NCBI RefSeq assembly: GCF_900636575.1
Contig: NZ_LR134293.1
Location: forward strand, 1,923,501-1,987,500
Direction: 5' to 3'
Length of the DNA: 64,000 bases
Source of the DNA: Streptococcus canis
GTDB taxonomy: Bacteria; Bacillota; Bacilli; Lactobacillales; Streptococcaceae
Of this stretch, positions 46,564 to 55,830 are shown in pieces (position 1 is the first letter of the stretch; the number at the start of each line of letters is the position of its first letter). Both the position numbers and the translations under genes were made by a program. The notes beneath the pieces are model-generated. The model was given only the letters and a program-made list of their open reading frames with translations, searched no databases and was not told the DNA's origin.

Positions 46564-47052
46564 ATGACACAACCAAACATTATCATGACGCGAGTTGATG
46601 AACGCTTGATTCACGGGCAAGGGCAATTGTGGGTCAAATTCCTCAACTGCAACACCGTTATCGTCGCTAACGATGCTGTTTCTGAAGATAAGATTCAACA
46701 ATCCCTCATGAAAACAGTCATTCCATCAAGCATTGCCGTTCGCTTTTTCTCCATTCAAAAAGTGATTGACATCATTCATAAAGCAAATCCCGCTCAAAGT
46801 ATTTTCATCGTGGTCAAAGATTTGCAAGATGCCAAGCGCCTAGTCGAAGGGGGTGTCCCTATCACAGAAATTAATATCGGAAATATTCATAAAACTACTG
46901 ATAAGGTGGCGATTACCCAGTTTATTTCGCTGGGAGAGACAGACAAGTCTGCTATTCGATGCCTTGCCCATGACCACCAAGTGGTTTTTAATACCAAAAC
47001 AACTCCAGCTGGCAATAGCGCCTCTGACGTTGACATCTTAGATTATATTTAA
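46564..47052 (+). CDS. PTS mannose-family IIB component
   Basis: The 162-residue phosphotransfer subunit has its active histidine at H17 in RVDERLIHGQGQLW. AAAGGAG precedes the ATG. It is the paralogue of the IIB at 10486-10971 and works with the following IIC and IID. Confidence 0.93.
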   Translation: MTQPNIIMTRVDERLIHGQGQLWVKFLNCNTVIVANDAVSEDKIQQSLMKTVIPSSIAVRFFSIQKVIDIIHKANPAQSIFIVVKDLQDAKRLVEGGVPITEINIGNIHKTTDKVAITQFISLGETDKSAIRCLAHDHQVVFNTKTTPAGNSASDVDILDYI

Positions 47053-47070
47053 TGAATAAAGGAGATTGAT

Positions 47071-47853
47071 ATGGATATCAATGTGTTACAGGCACTTTTA
47101 ATTGGTCTTTGGACAGCCTTTTGTTTCAGCGGAATGTTACTTGGCATCTACACCAACCGTTGTATTATTCTGTCTTTTGGTGTAGGGATTATCTTAGGTG
47201 ACTTGCCAACTGCACTTAGCATGGGGGCTATCTCCGAATTAGCTTATATGGGATTTGGAGTGGGTGCTGGTGGTACCGTTCCACCAAATCCTATCGGCCC
47301 TGGTATTTTTGGCACCTTGATGGCGATTACCAGTGCTGGTAAAGTCACCCCAGAAGCAGCCCTAGCCTTATCAACACCAATCGCAGTTGCTATTCAGTTT
47401 CTTCAAACATTTGCTTATACCACTTTTGCTGGTGCTCCCGAAACCGCTAAGAAACAATTGCAAAAAGGCAACATTAGAGGTTTCAAATTCGCTGCCAACG
47501 GTACTATCTGGGCCTTCGCCTTTATCGGATTAGGCCTTGGTTTATTAGGTGCCTTGTCAATGGATACCCTCCTTCACTTGGTAGATTATATCCCACCTGT
47601 CTTGCTCAATGGGTTAACTGTTGCGGGTAAAATGTTACCTGCTATCGGATTTGCCATGATCTTATCTGTTATGGCCAAGAAAGAATTGATTCCTTTTGTA
47701 CTGATTGGTTATGTTTGCGCAGCCTACCTCCAAATTCCGACCATTGGTATCGCTATTATTGGTATCATTTTCGCCTTGAATGAATTTTACAACAAACCTA
47801 AACAAGTCGATGCAACAACTGTCCAAGGAGGCCAACAAGATGACTGGATTTAA
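47071..47853 (+). CDS. PTS mannose-family IIC component
   Basis: The 260-residue polytopic subunit starts MDINVLQALLIGLWTAFCFS and has GIILGDLPTALSMGAISELA, GVGAGGTVPPNPIGPG and VAGKMLPAIGFAMILS. AAAGGAG precedes the ATG. Its 3' end overlaps the IID start. Confidence 0.92.
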   Translation: MDINVLQALLIGLWTAFCFSGMLLGIYTNRCIILSFGVGIILGDLPTALSMGAISELAYMGFGVGAGGTVPPNPIGPGIFGTLMAITSAGKVTPEAALALSTPIAVAIQFLQTFAYTTFAGAPETAKKQLQKGNIRGFKFAANGTIWAFAFIGLGLGLLGALSMDTLLHLVDYIPPVLLNGLTVAGKMLPAIGFAMILSVMAKKELIPFVLIGYVCAAYLQIPTIGIAIIGIIFALNEFYNKPKQVDATTVQGGQQDDWI

Positions 47854-48661
47854 TAAATTAACCAAGAAAGATTATCTCAAAGTAGCTCTGAGAGCTTTCT
47901 TCCTACAAAACGGATTTAATTACAGTAATTACCAAGGTATCGGATATGCCAACGTCATCTATCCTGCCTTGAAAAAACATTTTGGCAGTGATAAACAAGG
48001 CTTATACCAAGCCTTGGAAGACAACTGTGAGTTTTACAATACCAACCCTCACTTCCTTCCTTTCATCACTAGCCTGCACTTGGTCATGTTAGAAAATAAT
48101 CGTCCAGAGGAAGAAACCCGTAACATCAAGATGGCACTTATGGGGCCTTTAGCTGGTATCGGCGACTCCTTATCACAATTTTGCTTGGCGCCCCTCTTTT
48201 CAACCATTGCAGCTTCCTTAGCCAGTGATGGTTTGGTTTTAGGGCCAATCCTCTTCTTCCTAGCCATGAATATTATCCTAACCGCTATTAAAATCGGTTC
48301 TGGACTCTATGGCTATAAGGTGGGTACAAGTTTTATTGACAAGTTAAGTGAACAAATGGCGGTTGTGTCGCGCATGGCAAATATTGTCGGTGTTACCGTT
48401 ATCGCTGGACTAGCTGCTACTTCTGTTAAAATAACAGTTCCAATTACTTTTGCAGCAGGTAAAGTCGACGCTGCTAATGCCGCTCAAAAATTCGTAACCA
48501 TTCAAGGGATGCTTGACAAAATTGCACCTGCCCTTCTTCCAGCTCTCTTTACCCTTCTGATGTATTACCTCATCAAAAACAAAAAATGGACAACCTACAA
48601 ATTGGTTCTCCTCACTGTTCTTATCGGTATTATCGGTAGCTGGTTAGGTATTTTAGCTTAA
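47840..48661 (+). CDS. PTS mannose-family IID component
   Basis: The 273-residue membrane subunit starts at ATG 47840 (MTGFNKLTKKDYLKVALRAF), preceded by CCAAGGAGG inside the IIC gene. Family landmarks are QNGFNYSNYQGIGYANVIYP, FYNTNPHFLPF and LMGPLAGIGDSLSQF. An upstream start at 47780 would overlap IIC by 25 codons and lacks this site. Confidence 0.93.
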   Translation: MTGFNKLTKKDYLKVALRAFFLQNGFNYSNYQGIGYANVIYPALKKHFGSDKQGLYQALEDNCEFYNTNPHFLPFITSLHLVMLENNRPEEETRNIKMALMGPLAGIGDSLSQFCLAPLFSTIAASLASDGLVLGPILFFLAMNIILTAIKIGSGLYGYKVGTSFIDKLSEQMAVVSRMANIVGVTVIAGLAATSVKITVPITFAAGKVDAANAAQKFVTIQGMLDKIAPALLPALFTLLMYYLIKNKKWTTYKLVLLTVLIGIIGSWLGILA

Positions 48662-48669
48662 TGGTTCAT

Positions 48670-48730
48670 AGAGACCTGTTATGAGCGTAGGGAGATAGTT
48701 CCTAAGCACATGATGAGGTCTCTTTTCTTT
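48670..48730 (+). terminator. Hairpin with T-tract between IID and heparinase-like genes
   Basis: AGAGACCT and AGGTCTCT arms enclose a 38-base loop with an inner AGGGA / TTCCT stem and are followed by TTTCTTTT. It may attenuate transcription, lowering the downstream gene relative to the PTS. Confidence 0.6.
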
Positions 48731-48747
48731 TGGAAAGGAAATGCTCT

Positions 48748-50655
48748 ATGTCTTTTGCCTTCGCACGTTTTAAAGAAACAGTCAATCCGGACTTTTGCAG
48801 GAATTACCTGCTAAACTATCAGGTTGACAGCTATCTGAAGCAAAAAAAGATAGCTGACTTGCTCTTAACCAATACCTTTTTATTTGAAGATAATTGGGAT
48901 ATGGAACCCTGCCCTATTCCTTATCATTTGGAGACTATCACTTGGCAAGAGCCCGTGACTGATGATCCTGAGTGGCATTTTATGTTAAATCGGCAGACCT
49001 ATCTCCAAAAGTTAATCCTTGTCTACCTTGTTGAGAGAGATGAGCGCTATCTCTTAACAGCTAAGCGACTAATTCTTGATTGGATTGAGTCGGCTATTCC
49101 CCTAAGCCCACAGGGAGTAGCTACCAGGACCTTAGACACTGGTATCCGTTGCTTTGCTTGGGTCAAATGCTTGATTTTCTTGAATCTTTTTGATGCCTTA
49201 ACCAAGCAAGAGGAAAGACTCATCCTAGCTTCTCTCGAAAAGCAACTTCAATTTCTTCAGGCTAACTACCTCGATAAATACAGTCTTAGTAATTGGGGAA
49301 TCTTCCAAACCACTGCAATCTTATTAGCGGGTGCCTACTTTGGTTCCGACCTTGATATTACTGCAGCGACAGCTTTTGCCAGACAAGAATTGCCTCAACA
49401 AATTGCGCTACAAGTTCTCGAAGATGGCAGTCAATTTGAACAATCAACCATGTATCATGTGGAGGTGTTAAAAGCCCTTCTGGAACTAACTGCTCTAGTC
49501 CCTGGTTATCTCCCCCAGCTTAGACCTACCTTGCTTGCCATGAGTGATTATCTCCTCAAAATGACTGGTCCTGACCACAAACAGATTCCCTTGGGAGACA
49601 GTGATCTTACCGATACCAGAGACATTCTAACACTAGCAGCCACTCTCCTTGAAGAACCACACTTAAAAGCTGCTGCTTTTCCAACACTTGATATAGATAG
49701 CCTTCTCCTTTTAGGAGAAAAAGGTGTCCACACTTTTGAACAGTTACCCGTCCAAACCTTACCAACTTTTGCTCACCACTTTGAACATTCCGGGCATATT
49801 GCCATCAATCAAGAGAACTATTATGTTTTTTTCAAAAATGGGCCCATCGGTAGTTCCCATACCCATAGTGACCAAAATAGTCTCTGTCTCTATTATAAAG
49901 GACAACCTATTTTCTGTGATGCTGGACGTTATACATATAAAGAAGACCCATTACGTCATGCCCTAAAAAGCGCTAGCCATCATTCCACAGCTTTCTTAGA
50001 AGATCAATTACCTGAGCAGATTGATGGCTCTTGGAGTTACCTTTCTTATCCTAAATCCAACTATTGCCAGCTTCGGCAAAAAGAACACAGTTACCTCATC
50101 GAAGGTAGTTACCAGACGCAATTCCCTGACAAAGACAATTACCAACATGACCGACAAATTCTCATCTTACCGCCAGGAATTTTTCTTATCATTGATACGA
50201 TTCAAGCTCAAGGCCAACACCGCCTTGTCAGTCAATTTATTCTTGATGATCACTTAGAAGCAAGGACAGATCGCCTTAGTGACCTCAGACTGATTAGTGA
50301 CTGCCCTTTCACTATCGAAGAAACAATTCTGTCAAAAAAATATAACCAATACCTGACTAGTCACAAACTCATCAAACGAAAACCTTTTAAGGACAAGGGT
50401 TACACCAGTACCCTGCTAGTCCCTGAGGAGACCAAAGTTACTCCCTTAACACCACTTCAAACAGGCCATCTCACCCCTATCGAGACGGCTCTTGCTTGGC
50501 ATTTAAAAGGAAAGCAGTTTGAATACAGTCTATGTGTCCTACAAGACGATCTGGTCAAGGGCGAAAAACTAGCTCTCCTAAATGGTCACAAAATCAGAGG
50601 AAAGGTGGTTGTTATCGATCATATCACGAATAAGATTATTCGATTGAAACATTAA
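48748..50655 (+). CDS. Heparinase II/III family polysaccharide lyase-like protein
   Basis: The 635-residue protein has an N-terminal alpha/alpha toroid (landmarks WLDTGIRC-type TRTLDTGIRCFAWVKC and SLSNWGIFQTTAILLAGAYF) and a C-terminal beta-sheet domain with HSHTHSDQNSLCLYYKGQPI (shown as GSSHTHSDQNSLCLYYKG) and ASHHSTAFL. No signal peptide is seen, so it is cytosolic. ATG 48748 (MSFAFARFKETVNPDF) follows GGAAAGGAAATGCT. It probably depolymerises imported oligosaccharides; which linkage it cuts is not certain. Confidence 0.9.
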   Translation: MSFAFARFKETVNPDFCRNYLLNYQVDSYLKQKKIADLLLTNTFLFEDNWDMEPCPIPYHLETITWQEPVTDDPEWHFMLNRQTYLQKLILVYLVERDERYLLTAKRLILDWIESAIPLSPQGVATRTLDTGIRCFAWVKCLIFLNLFDALTKQEERLILASLEKQLQFLQANYLDKYSLSNWGIFQTTAILLAGAYFGSDLDITAATAFARQELPQQIALQVLEDGSQFEQSTMYHVEVLKALLELTALVPGYLPQLRPTLLAMSDYLLKMTGPDHKQIPLGDSDLTDTRDILTLAATLLEEPHLKAAAFPTLDIDSLLLLGEKGVHTFEQLPVQTLPTFAHHFEHSGHIAINQENYYVFFKNGPIGSSHTHSDQNSLCLYYKGQPIFCDAGRYTYKEDPLRHALKSASHHSTAFLEDQLPEQIDGSWSYLSYPKSNYCQLRQKEHSYLIEGSYQTQFPDKDNYQHDRQILILPPGIFLIIDTIQAQGQHRLVSQFILDDHLEARTDRLSDLRLISDCPFTIEETILSKKYNQYLTSHKLIKRKPFKDKGYTSTLLVPEETKVTPLTPLQTGHLTPIETALAWHLKGKQFEYSLCVLQDDLVKGEKLALLNGHKIRGKVVVIDHITNKIIRLKH

Positions 50656-50718
50656 ATTATTTACCAGTCCTTATGTTATAATATGACTAATCATTACTAA
50701 ATTAAAGGAGTGTATGCA

Positions 50719-51714
50719 ATGCAGCGCAAAGTAACCATCAAAGATATTGCTGAATTGGCTAAAACTTCCAAAACAACGGTTTCCTTTTATTTGAACGGTA
50801 AATTTGACAAGATGTCTGAGGAGACCAAAAACCGCATCAGAGAAACCATTGAAGCCACCAATTACAAACCAAGCATTGCTGCCAGAAGCCTAAACGCCAA
50901 ATCTACTAAACTAATTGGCGTGGTTATTGGTGATATTACCAATAGTTTTTCCAATCAAATTGTCAAAGGAATTGAGAGCAAAGCCCAAGAATTCGGCTAC
51001 CAAATCATTATGGGCAATAGCAACTACGACCCTTCTCGTGAAGATGAACTGATTGAAAAAATGCTCAACCTCGGAGTGGATGGTTTTATCATTCAGCCCA
51101 CCTCTAATTTTAGAAAATACTCACGCATTATTGATATCAAGAAGAAAAAAGTGGTCTTTTTTGACAGCCAACTCTATGAACATCGCACCAATTGGGTCAA
51201 AACCAATAATTATGATGCCGTCTATGACACTATTCAACAGTGTATCAACAAGGGTTATCAACATTTCATTATGATTACTGGTAATCCCAATCTCCTAAGC
51301 ACACGTATCGAACGTGCTTCGGGCTTTATTGATGTCTTAGAAGCCAATCATCTTAGCTATCAGCAAATGATTATTGATGAAAGCCAAACTTCTTCAGCAG
51401 CCATTGCCCAATTCTTACAAGAATCCCTGACAGCAAAAAGCTTAGTCTTTGTTCCTAACTGTTGGGCCCTTCCAAAAGTCTTCACAGCCATGAAGGCACT
51501 TGAGGTTAATTTACCAGAAACTGGTTTAGTCGGCTTTGACAATATTGAGTGGACAAAATTCTCTTCTCCAAGCCTAACCACTATCATTCAACCAGCTTAT
51601 GAAGAAGGAGAGCAAGCAACCAAGATTTTAATTGATGATATCGAGGGTCACAGTAAAGAAGCCAAACAGCAAATTTTTGACTGCCAAGTTAATTGGCAAG
51701 AATCAACCTTCTAA
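50719..51714 (+). CDS. regR: LacI-family repressor RegR
   Basis: The 331-residue regulator has an N-terminal helix-turn-helix (VTIKDIAELAKTSKTTVSFY), hinge region SIAARSLNAKSTK and a periplasmic-binding-like effector domain (LIGVVIGDITNSFSNQIVKG). ATG 50719 has AAAGGAG at eight bases. RegR is the known repressor of hyaluronan operons in pneumococcus and relatives. LacI proteins bind palindromes with central CG, and GTAAACCGGTAAAC in the divergent region fits. Confidence 0.92.
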   Translation: MQRKVTIKDIAELAKTSKTTVSFYLNGKFDKMSEETKNRIRETIEATNYKPSIAARSLNAKSTKLIGVVIGDITNSFSNQIVKGIESKAQEFGYQIIMGNSNYDPSREDELIEKMLNLGVDGFIIQPTSNFRKYSRIIDIKKKKVVFFDSQLYEHRTNWVKTNNYDAVYDTIQQCINKGYQHFIMITGNPNLLSTRIERASGFIDVLEANHLSYQQMIIDESQTSSAAIAQFLQESLTAKSLVFVPNCWALPKVFTAMKALEVNLPETGLVGFDNIEWTKFSSPSLTTIIQPAYEEGEQATKILIDDIEGHSKEAKQQIFDCQVNWQESTF

Positions 51715-51855
51715 TACCTTTTTGCCACTCATTAAGCGAACTTACTGAAAAGCAACAAATCGATTGATAGCGTCTGTTGTCGCTCTTCTTAAACATGATA
51801 AAAAGTAACTGCCATTAAAGTATCCAGTAGAAATGACATTCAGAAGAGGCTTATC

Positions 51856-52271
51856 ATGACAATCACCATTATTTCTAAGTTATCCTTTCTCAACTCACTG
51901 GAAGATAAAGTGATTTTTATCAATAAAAATTTCTGACCACTGTTCCTAATAATCATTCCAAGATTATGTCACTTCCTCAAAAGACTCCTAGGTCAGAAAC
52001 TTATTCTTTATCCTGCAATCGGCTAGGTCTCCCCGCTATTAAAGTTGAAGACGGAGACACCATTCTTATTGTCAATAATCCTTATTATAGGATTGCTACT
52101 ATAATGGCTTTACTCTACTTTTTCGTTGTGATATTTCTAACGTTTTCAAAGACTCAATTACCTCCTCTTTACCAAAAATATGCTCTGCTACTCAATGCTT
52201 GTTTCATTGGAATACCTAATCTAATCCCTCGTTACCGTTTGATCAAAAATGACCCCAATTTGCACTCTTAA
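51856..52271 (+). pseudogene. Frameshifted paralogue of the small membrane protein
   Basis: ATG at 51856 gives MTITIISKLSFLNSLEDKVI then FINKNF and TGA. In the next frame the gene continues KFLTTVPNNHSKIMSLPQKT and, from about 52037, LGLPAIKVEDGDTILIVNNP, followed by two hydrophobic helices and a basic tail to 52271. The second part aligns with the protein at 40910-41275 (AIKVEDGDTILI against AITVSNEDKLLL). One base is missing in the A-run near 51927. A shorter product starting at 51966 could still be made. Confidence 0.65.
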
Positions 52272-52283
52272 CTAGTCAACCAC

Positions 52284-52320
52284 AAAAAAGGTTTGAGACG
52301 ATAAGTCTCAAACCTTTTTA
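52284..52320. terminator. Bidirectional terminator
   Basis: AAAAAAGGTTTGAGAC / GTCTCAAACCTTTTT with loop GATAA lies between the small protein gene and the converging ATPase gene. Confidence 0.9.
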
Positions 52321-52327
52321 GCACCTA

Positions 52328-55009
52328 TTAGATCGCTTTTTCATCTTGACCAAGTGATCGTTGAACAGCTTTTACAAGCTCAACAAGAACGACCATTAAG
52401 AGACTTCCGATAATAACCACTAACCACTGTGTCAGTGTTAAATGTGTCACGTGGAAGAATTTATTAAATCCAGGAACAACAACGGTTGCCATCAATGCTA
52501 CAAAGGCCACTGGAATAGAGTAGTTGAATAATTTATTTTTGAACAAACCAACAGTAAAGATAGATTGGTAAACAGATTTTACATTGTAAGCATGTACCAA
52601 CTGAATTAAACCAAGGGTTACATAAGCCATGGTCAAGGCATCTGCATGCACATCATGGTAGCTTGTGTGTTCTGGGAACATCAAGGCAAAACCATAAACC
52701 CCAAGAACCAACATGGTTTGGAAGGCACCTTGATAAAGGATAGCTTCTTTTACCCCGCCATCAAAGAAACTTGACTTACGGCCACGAGGTTTGTGTGTCA
52801 TGACACCTGGCTCAGCAGGTTCAACACCAAGCGCAATAGCTGGTAGGGTATCTGTTACTAAGTTAATCCAAAGCAAGTGAACAGGTTGAAGCACATCCCA
52901 GCCAAACAAGGTCGCAAGGAAGATGGTAAAGACTTCAGCCATATTAGCAGAAAGCAAGTATTGAATGGTTTTTTGAATGTTTGAAAAAACCTTACGTCCT
53001 TCTTCTACAGCAACAATGATTGTGGCAAAGTTATCATCGGCAAGAACCATGTCAGAAGCTCCCTTAGAAACCTCTGTACCTGTAATCCCCATACCAATAC
53101 CAATATCAGCCGTTTTAAGAGATGGCGCATCATTAACCCCATCACCAGTCATGGCAACAACCTTGCCTTCATTTTGCCAAGCCTTAACGATACGAACTTT
53201 ATGCTCAGGAGATACACGGGCATAAACAGAGTATTGTTTAAAGACTTTTTGGAATTCTTCGTCTGATAGTTCGTTGAGTTCAGCACCTGTAAAGACATGA
53301 TCAACACCATCGTCTTCAATGATACCAAGACGCTTAGCAATAGCTTCTGCTGTGTCTTGGTGGTCACCAGTGATCATGATTGGACGAATACCAGCCTCCT
53401 TAGCAACTTTAACAGCTTGCGCCGCTTCAGGACGTTCAGGGTCAATCATACCAACCAAACCAGAGAAGACAAGGTTAGCCTCAACAACTTCTGATTCTAG
53501 AGTTGGTAGGGTATCAGAGTATTTGTAGGCCATCATCAAGACACGAAGAGCTTGTTTAGCAAGACTCTTATTAGTATCAAGAATGGCTTGTTTATCAGCA
53601 TCAGTAATAGGACGAATTTGCCCATTTTCTTCAATCTGGGTCACACGTTTCAACAATTGGTCTGGTGCACCTTTAACTGCGATGAAGTATTTGCCATCAG
53701 CTTGCTTATGAATGGTTGACATCAACTTACGGTCAGAATCAAATGGTAATTCTGCCACACGAGGTTCTGCCACCATAACCTCACGCACGTCAAATTTGTG
53801 GTCTAGTCCAAACTGTACCAAAGCTGTTTCTGTTGGATCACCAATTAACTTCCCTGAAGGATCAACTTTAGTATCATTAGCAAAGTTCATAATGCGTAGC
53901 GTGGTATTATCAGAAGAAATAGCTTCTGATGAATTCTGAAGGGTCCCGTTAGTATAAAGTTTTTCAACAGTCATTTGGTTCATTGTCAAAGTACCCGTTT
54001 TATCGGAAGCGATGATCTCAGTTGACCCTAACGTTTCAACAGCTGGTAATTTACGGATAATGGCATTACGTTTCGCAAGCACTTGTGTTCCAAGAGAAAG
54101 CACCACAGTAACGATGGCTGGCAGTCCCTCTGGAATAGCGGCAACCGCAAGTGCCACTGAAGTCATCAACCCTTCAAGCAGGTGTTGTCCACGCAAGAAG
54201 ACCCCAACAGCAAAAGTCACTGCTGCAATCACAAGGATAGCATAAGTCAAAATCTTAGAAAGATTGTCAAGGTTTTGCTTCAATGGGGTATCTGTCTCAT
54301 CAGCATTAGCAAGCATACCGGCAATGTGTCCAACCTCTGTGTACATACCAGTGTTGGTAACAACTCCCATACCGCGGCCGTAGGTCACGTTTGAGTTTTG
54401 ATAACCCATATTAACACGATCACCAATACCAGCATCTTCTGAAACAACTGTTGACAAGTCTTTTTCAACTGGTACTGATTCTCCCGTAAGCGCTGCTTCT
54501 TCGATTTTTAAGGAATTAACTTCCAAAAGACGCATATCTGCCGGAACAACATCCCCTGCTTCCAACAAAACAATGTCTCCAGGCACCAATTCTTTAGAAT
54601 CTACTTCGATGACATGCCCATCACGACGAATGCGAGCCAGTGGACTTGACATTGATTTCAAGGCTTCGATAGCAGCCTCAGCTTGACCTTCTTGATAAAC
54701 CCCAAAAGCGGCATTTAAGATAACAACGGCCAAGATAATAATGGCATCCGTCAAGCCTTCCATTCCCTCTGTAAGGACTGACAGAAGGGCTGCCACAATC
54801 AAAATAATAATCATTAAATCCTTAAATTGATCAAGGAATTTCATGAACAGGCCTCGTTTTTCACCCTCATCAAGCTCATTACGCCCATATTCTGCTAGAC
54901 GTTTTTGTGCCTGAGCAGTCGTAAGACCCTCGCGACTGGTCTCTAACTGAGCCAGTACAGTCTCTTCGCTTTGCGTATAAAACGCTTCATGTCTTTGTTT
55001 TTTAGACAA
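52328..55009 (-). CDS. P2-type cation ATPase (calcium/manganese exporter, MgtA/CaxP-like)
   Basis: This 893-residue membrane ATPase has an actuator loop with TGES (175-178), PEGL in helix M4 (293-296), phosphorylated D336 in SDKTGTLT, and the hinge TGDGVNDAPSL. This is the SERCA/PacL arrangement. TTG at 55009 is the start, preceded by GAGGGGG; no in-frame ATG is near. The closest pneumococcal relative, also behind a yybP-ykoY riboswitch, exports calcium and manganese; the substrate here is inferred. It ends at a bidirectional terminator. Confidence 0.92.
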   Translation of the reverse strand: MSKKQRHEAFYTQSEETVLAQLETSREGLTTAQAQKRLAEYGRNELDEGEKRGLFMKFLDQFKDLMIIILIVAALLSVLTEGMEGLTDAIIILAVVILNAAFGVYQEGQAEAAIEALKSMSSPLARIRRDGHVIEVDSKELVPGDIVLLEAGDVVPADMRLLEVNSLKIEEAALTGESVPVEKDLSTVVSEDAGIGDRVNMGYQNSNVTYGRGMGVVTNTGMYTEVGHIAGMLANADETDTPLKQNLDNLSKILTYAILVIAAVTFAVGVFLRGQHLLEGLMTSVALAVAAIPEGLPAIVTVVLSLGTQVLAKRNAIIRKLPAVETLGSTEIIASDKTGTLTMNQMTVEKLYTNGTLQNSSEAISSDNTTLRIMNFANDTKVDPSGKLIGDPTETALVQFGLDHKFDVREVMVAEPRVAELPFDSDRKLMSTIHKQADGKYFIAVKGAPDQLLKRVTQIEENGQIRPITDADKQAILDTNKSLAKQALRVLMMAYKYSDTLPTLESEVVEANLVFSGLVGMIDPERPEAAQAVKVAKEAGIRPIMITGDHQDTAEAIAKRLGIIEDDGVDHVFTGAELNELSDEEFQKVFKQYSVYARVSPEHKVRIVKAWQNEGKVVAMTGDGVNDAPSLKTADIGIGMGITGTEVSKGASDMVLADDNFATIIVAVEEGRKVFSNIQKTIQYLLSANMAEVFTIFLATLFGWDVLQPVHLLWINLVTDTLPAIALGVEPAEPGVMTHKPRGRKSSFFDGGVKEAILYQGAFQTMLVLGVYGFALMFPEHTSYHDVHADALTMAYVTLGLIQLVHAYNVKSVYQSIFTVGLFKNKLFNYSIPVAFVALMATVVVPGFNKFFHVTHLTLTQWLVVIIGSLLMVVLVELVKAVQRSLGQDEKAI

Positions 55010-55045
55010 ATTAGTACCCCCTCGGTCCTTTTATTTTACGCTCAA

Positions 55046-55080
55046 ATAAAAAGACCTGTTTATTTTTCTTAAACAAGTCT
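55046..55080 (-). terminator. Riboswitch-linked intrinsic terminator
   Basis: On minus AGACTTGTTTA and TAAACAGGTCT arms are followed by TTTTTATTT, between the aptamer and the ATPase start. Ligand binding would prevent this hairpin. Confidence 0.85.
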
Positions 55081-55160
55081 CGCTGTTTCAGATTGTACCG
55101 GAAATCGAAATTCCGTATTGACGATACAATCACGGCTAACCGTCTGCTACTCCCTTGATA
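55075..55160 (-). ncRNA. yybP-ykoY manganese riboswitch aptamer
   Basis: The leader of the ATPase gene contains AGGGAGTAGCAGACG followed by GGTTAGCCGTG, a variable stem (CGGAATTTCGATTTCCG) and GAAACAGCGAGACTTG. These are the conserved L1 and L3 loop segments and paired arms of the yybP-ykoY class, which senses manganese. Its 3' strand overlaps the terminator arm, so it is a transcriptional ON switch for metal export. TATAAT lies at 55174-55169. Confidence 0.82.
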
Positions 55161-55347
55161 TAGTAACTATTATAGTAAAAATATGGCTAAAAAACAAGAA
55201 AAAAACACTAAAAAATCGAGAAAAAAGCTTAAATCATCAGATGAATTTTGACGATATTTTACTTTTTCTCGCATGTTTTAGCGTTTTTGAATTGATTTCT
55301 CCCTCTTAAAAGCTATATCAAACCCAATTTTATCTGATGATTTTTTA

Positions 55348-55755
55348 TTAGTTTTCATCTGTTATAGGTAAGAACCATCTCAACTCAAGTTGATAGCTAG
55401 CAAAAGAGGTCTCTGTGTGCGCCTGCAACAAATCATAATGAAGCATCAAGCTCTGGCTATCCTGGTTTAATTGATAATGACTAGTATCTGTCAAAAATTG
55501 TTGAATGCCCATTGGAGTCGGTAAAGCAATCAAGACCTTCTTACCTGCAAAAAATTTCATGACGGACTGTGGTTTAGAAAAACGACTCATGGTCAGCTCT
55601 GTCTCATTATATTTGATGACAACCTTCTCCTTGTCAGCATTTTGATAAATGAGGTACTGATAGCCTGCTTTCTCTCGCCACTCGCAATCATGAATTTCTT
55701 GAATGATCTCTGTCTCATCTCCAAAACGAATATGATTGGTTAACTGTAATTTCAT
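55348..55755 (-). CDS. DUF1934 protein
   Basis: The 135-residue protein belongs to DUF1934 (YwiB-like), a small lipocalin-like beta-barrel family in Firmicutes. It is beta-rich (HIRFGDETEIIQEIHDCEW, AGYQYLIYQNADKEKVVIKY, SYQLELRWFLPI) without signal or membrane segments. Function is unknown. It is divergent from the HD phosphohydrolase gene, with a 75-base spacer. Confidence 0.8.
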   Translation of the reverse strand: MKLQLTNHIRFGDETEIIQEIHDCEWREKAGYQYLIYQNADKEKVVIKYNETELTMSRFSKPQSVMKFFAGKKVLIALPTPMGIQQFLTDTSHYQLNQDSQSLMLHYDLLQAHTETSFASYQLELRWFLPITDEN

Positions 55756-55830
55756 AGTTCCTCTTTCTACTCTTGTTTACCTATTCTATCAGTTTCTCCT
55801 TATTTTATCAATTTTTGATATAATAAAAGC

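Noticed and set aside
51966..52271. Complete independent 101-residue gene
   Set aside because: It lacks a ribosome binding site and matches only the C-terminal part of the paralogue at 40910-41275; the missing N-terminal part is found in another frame upstream.
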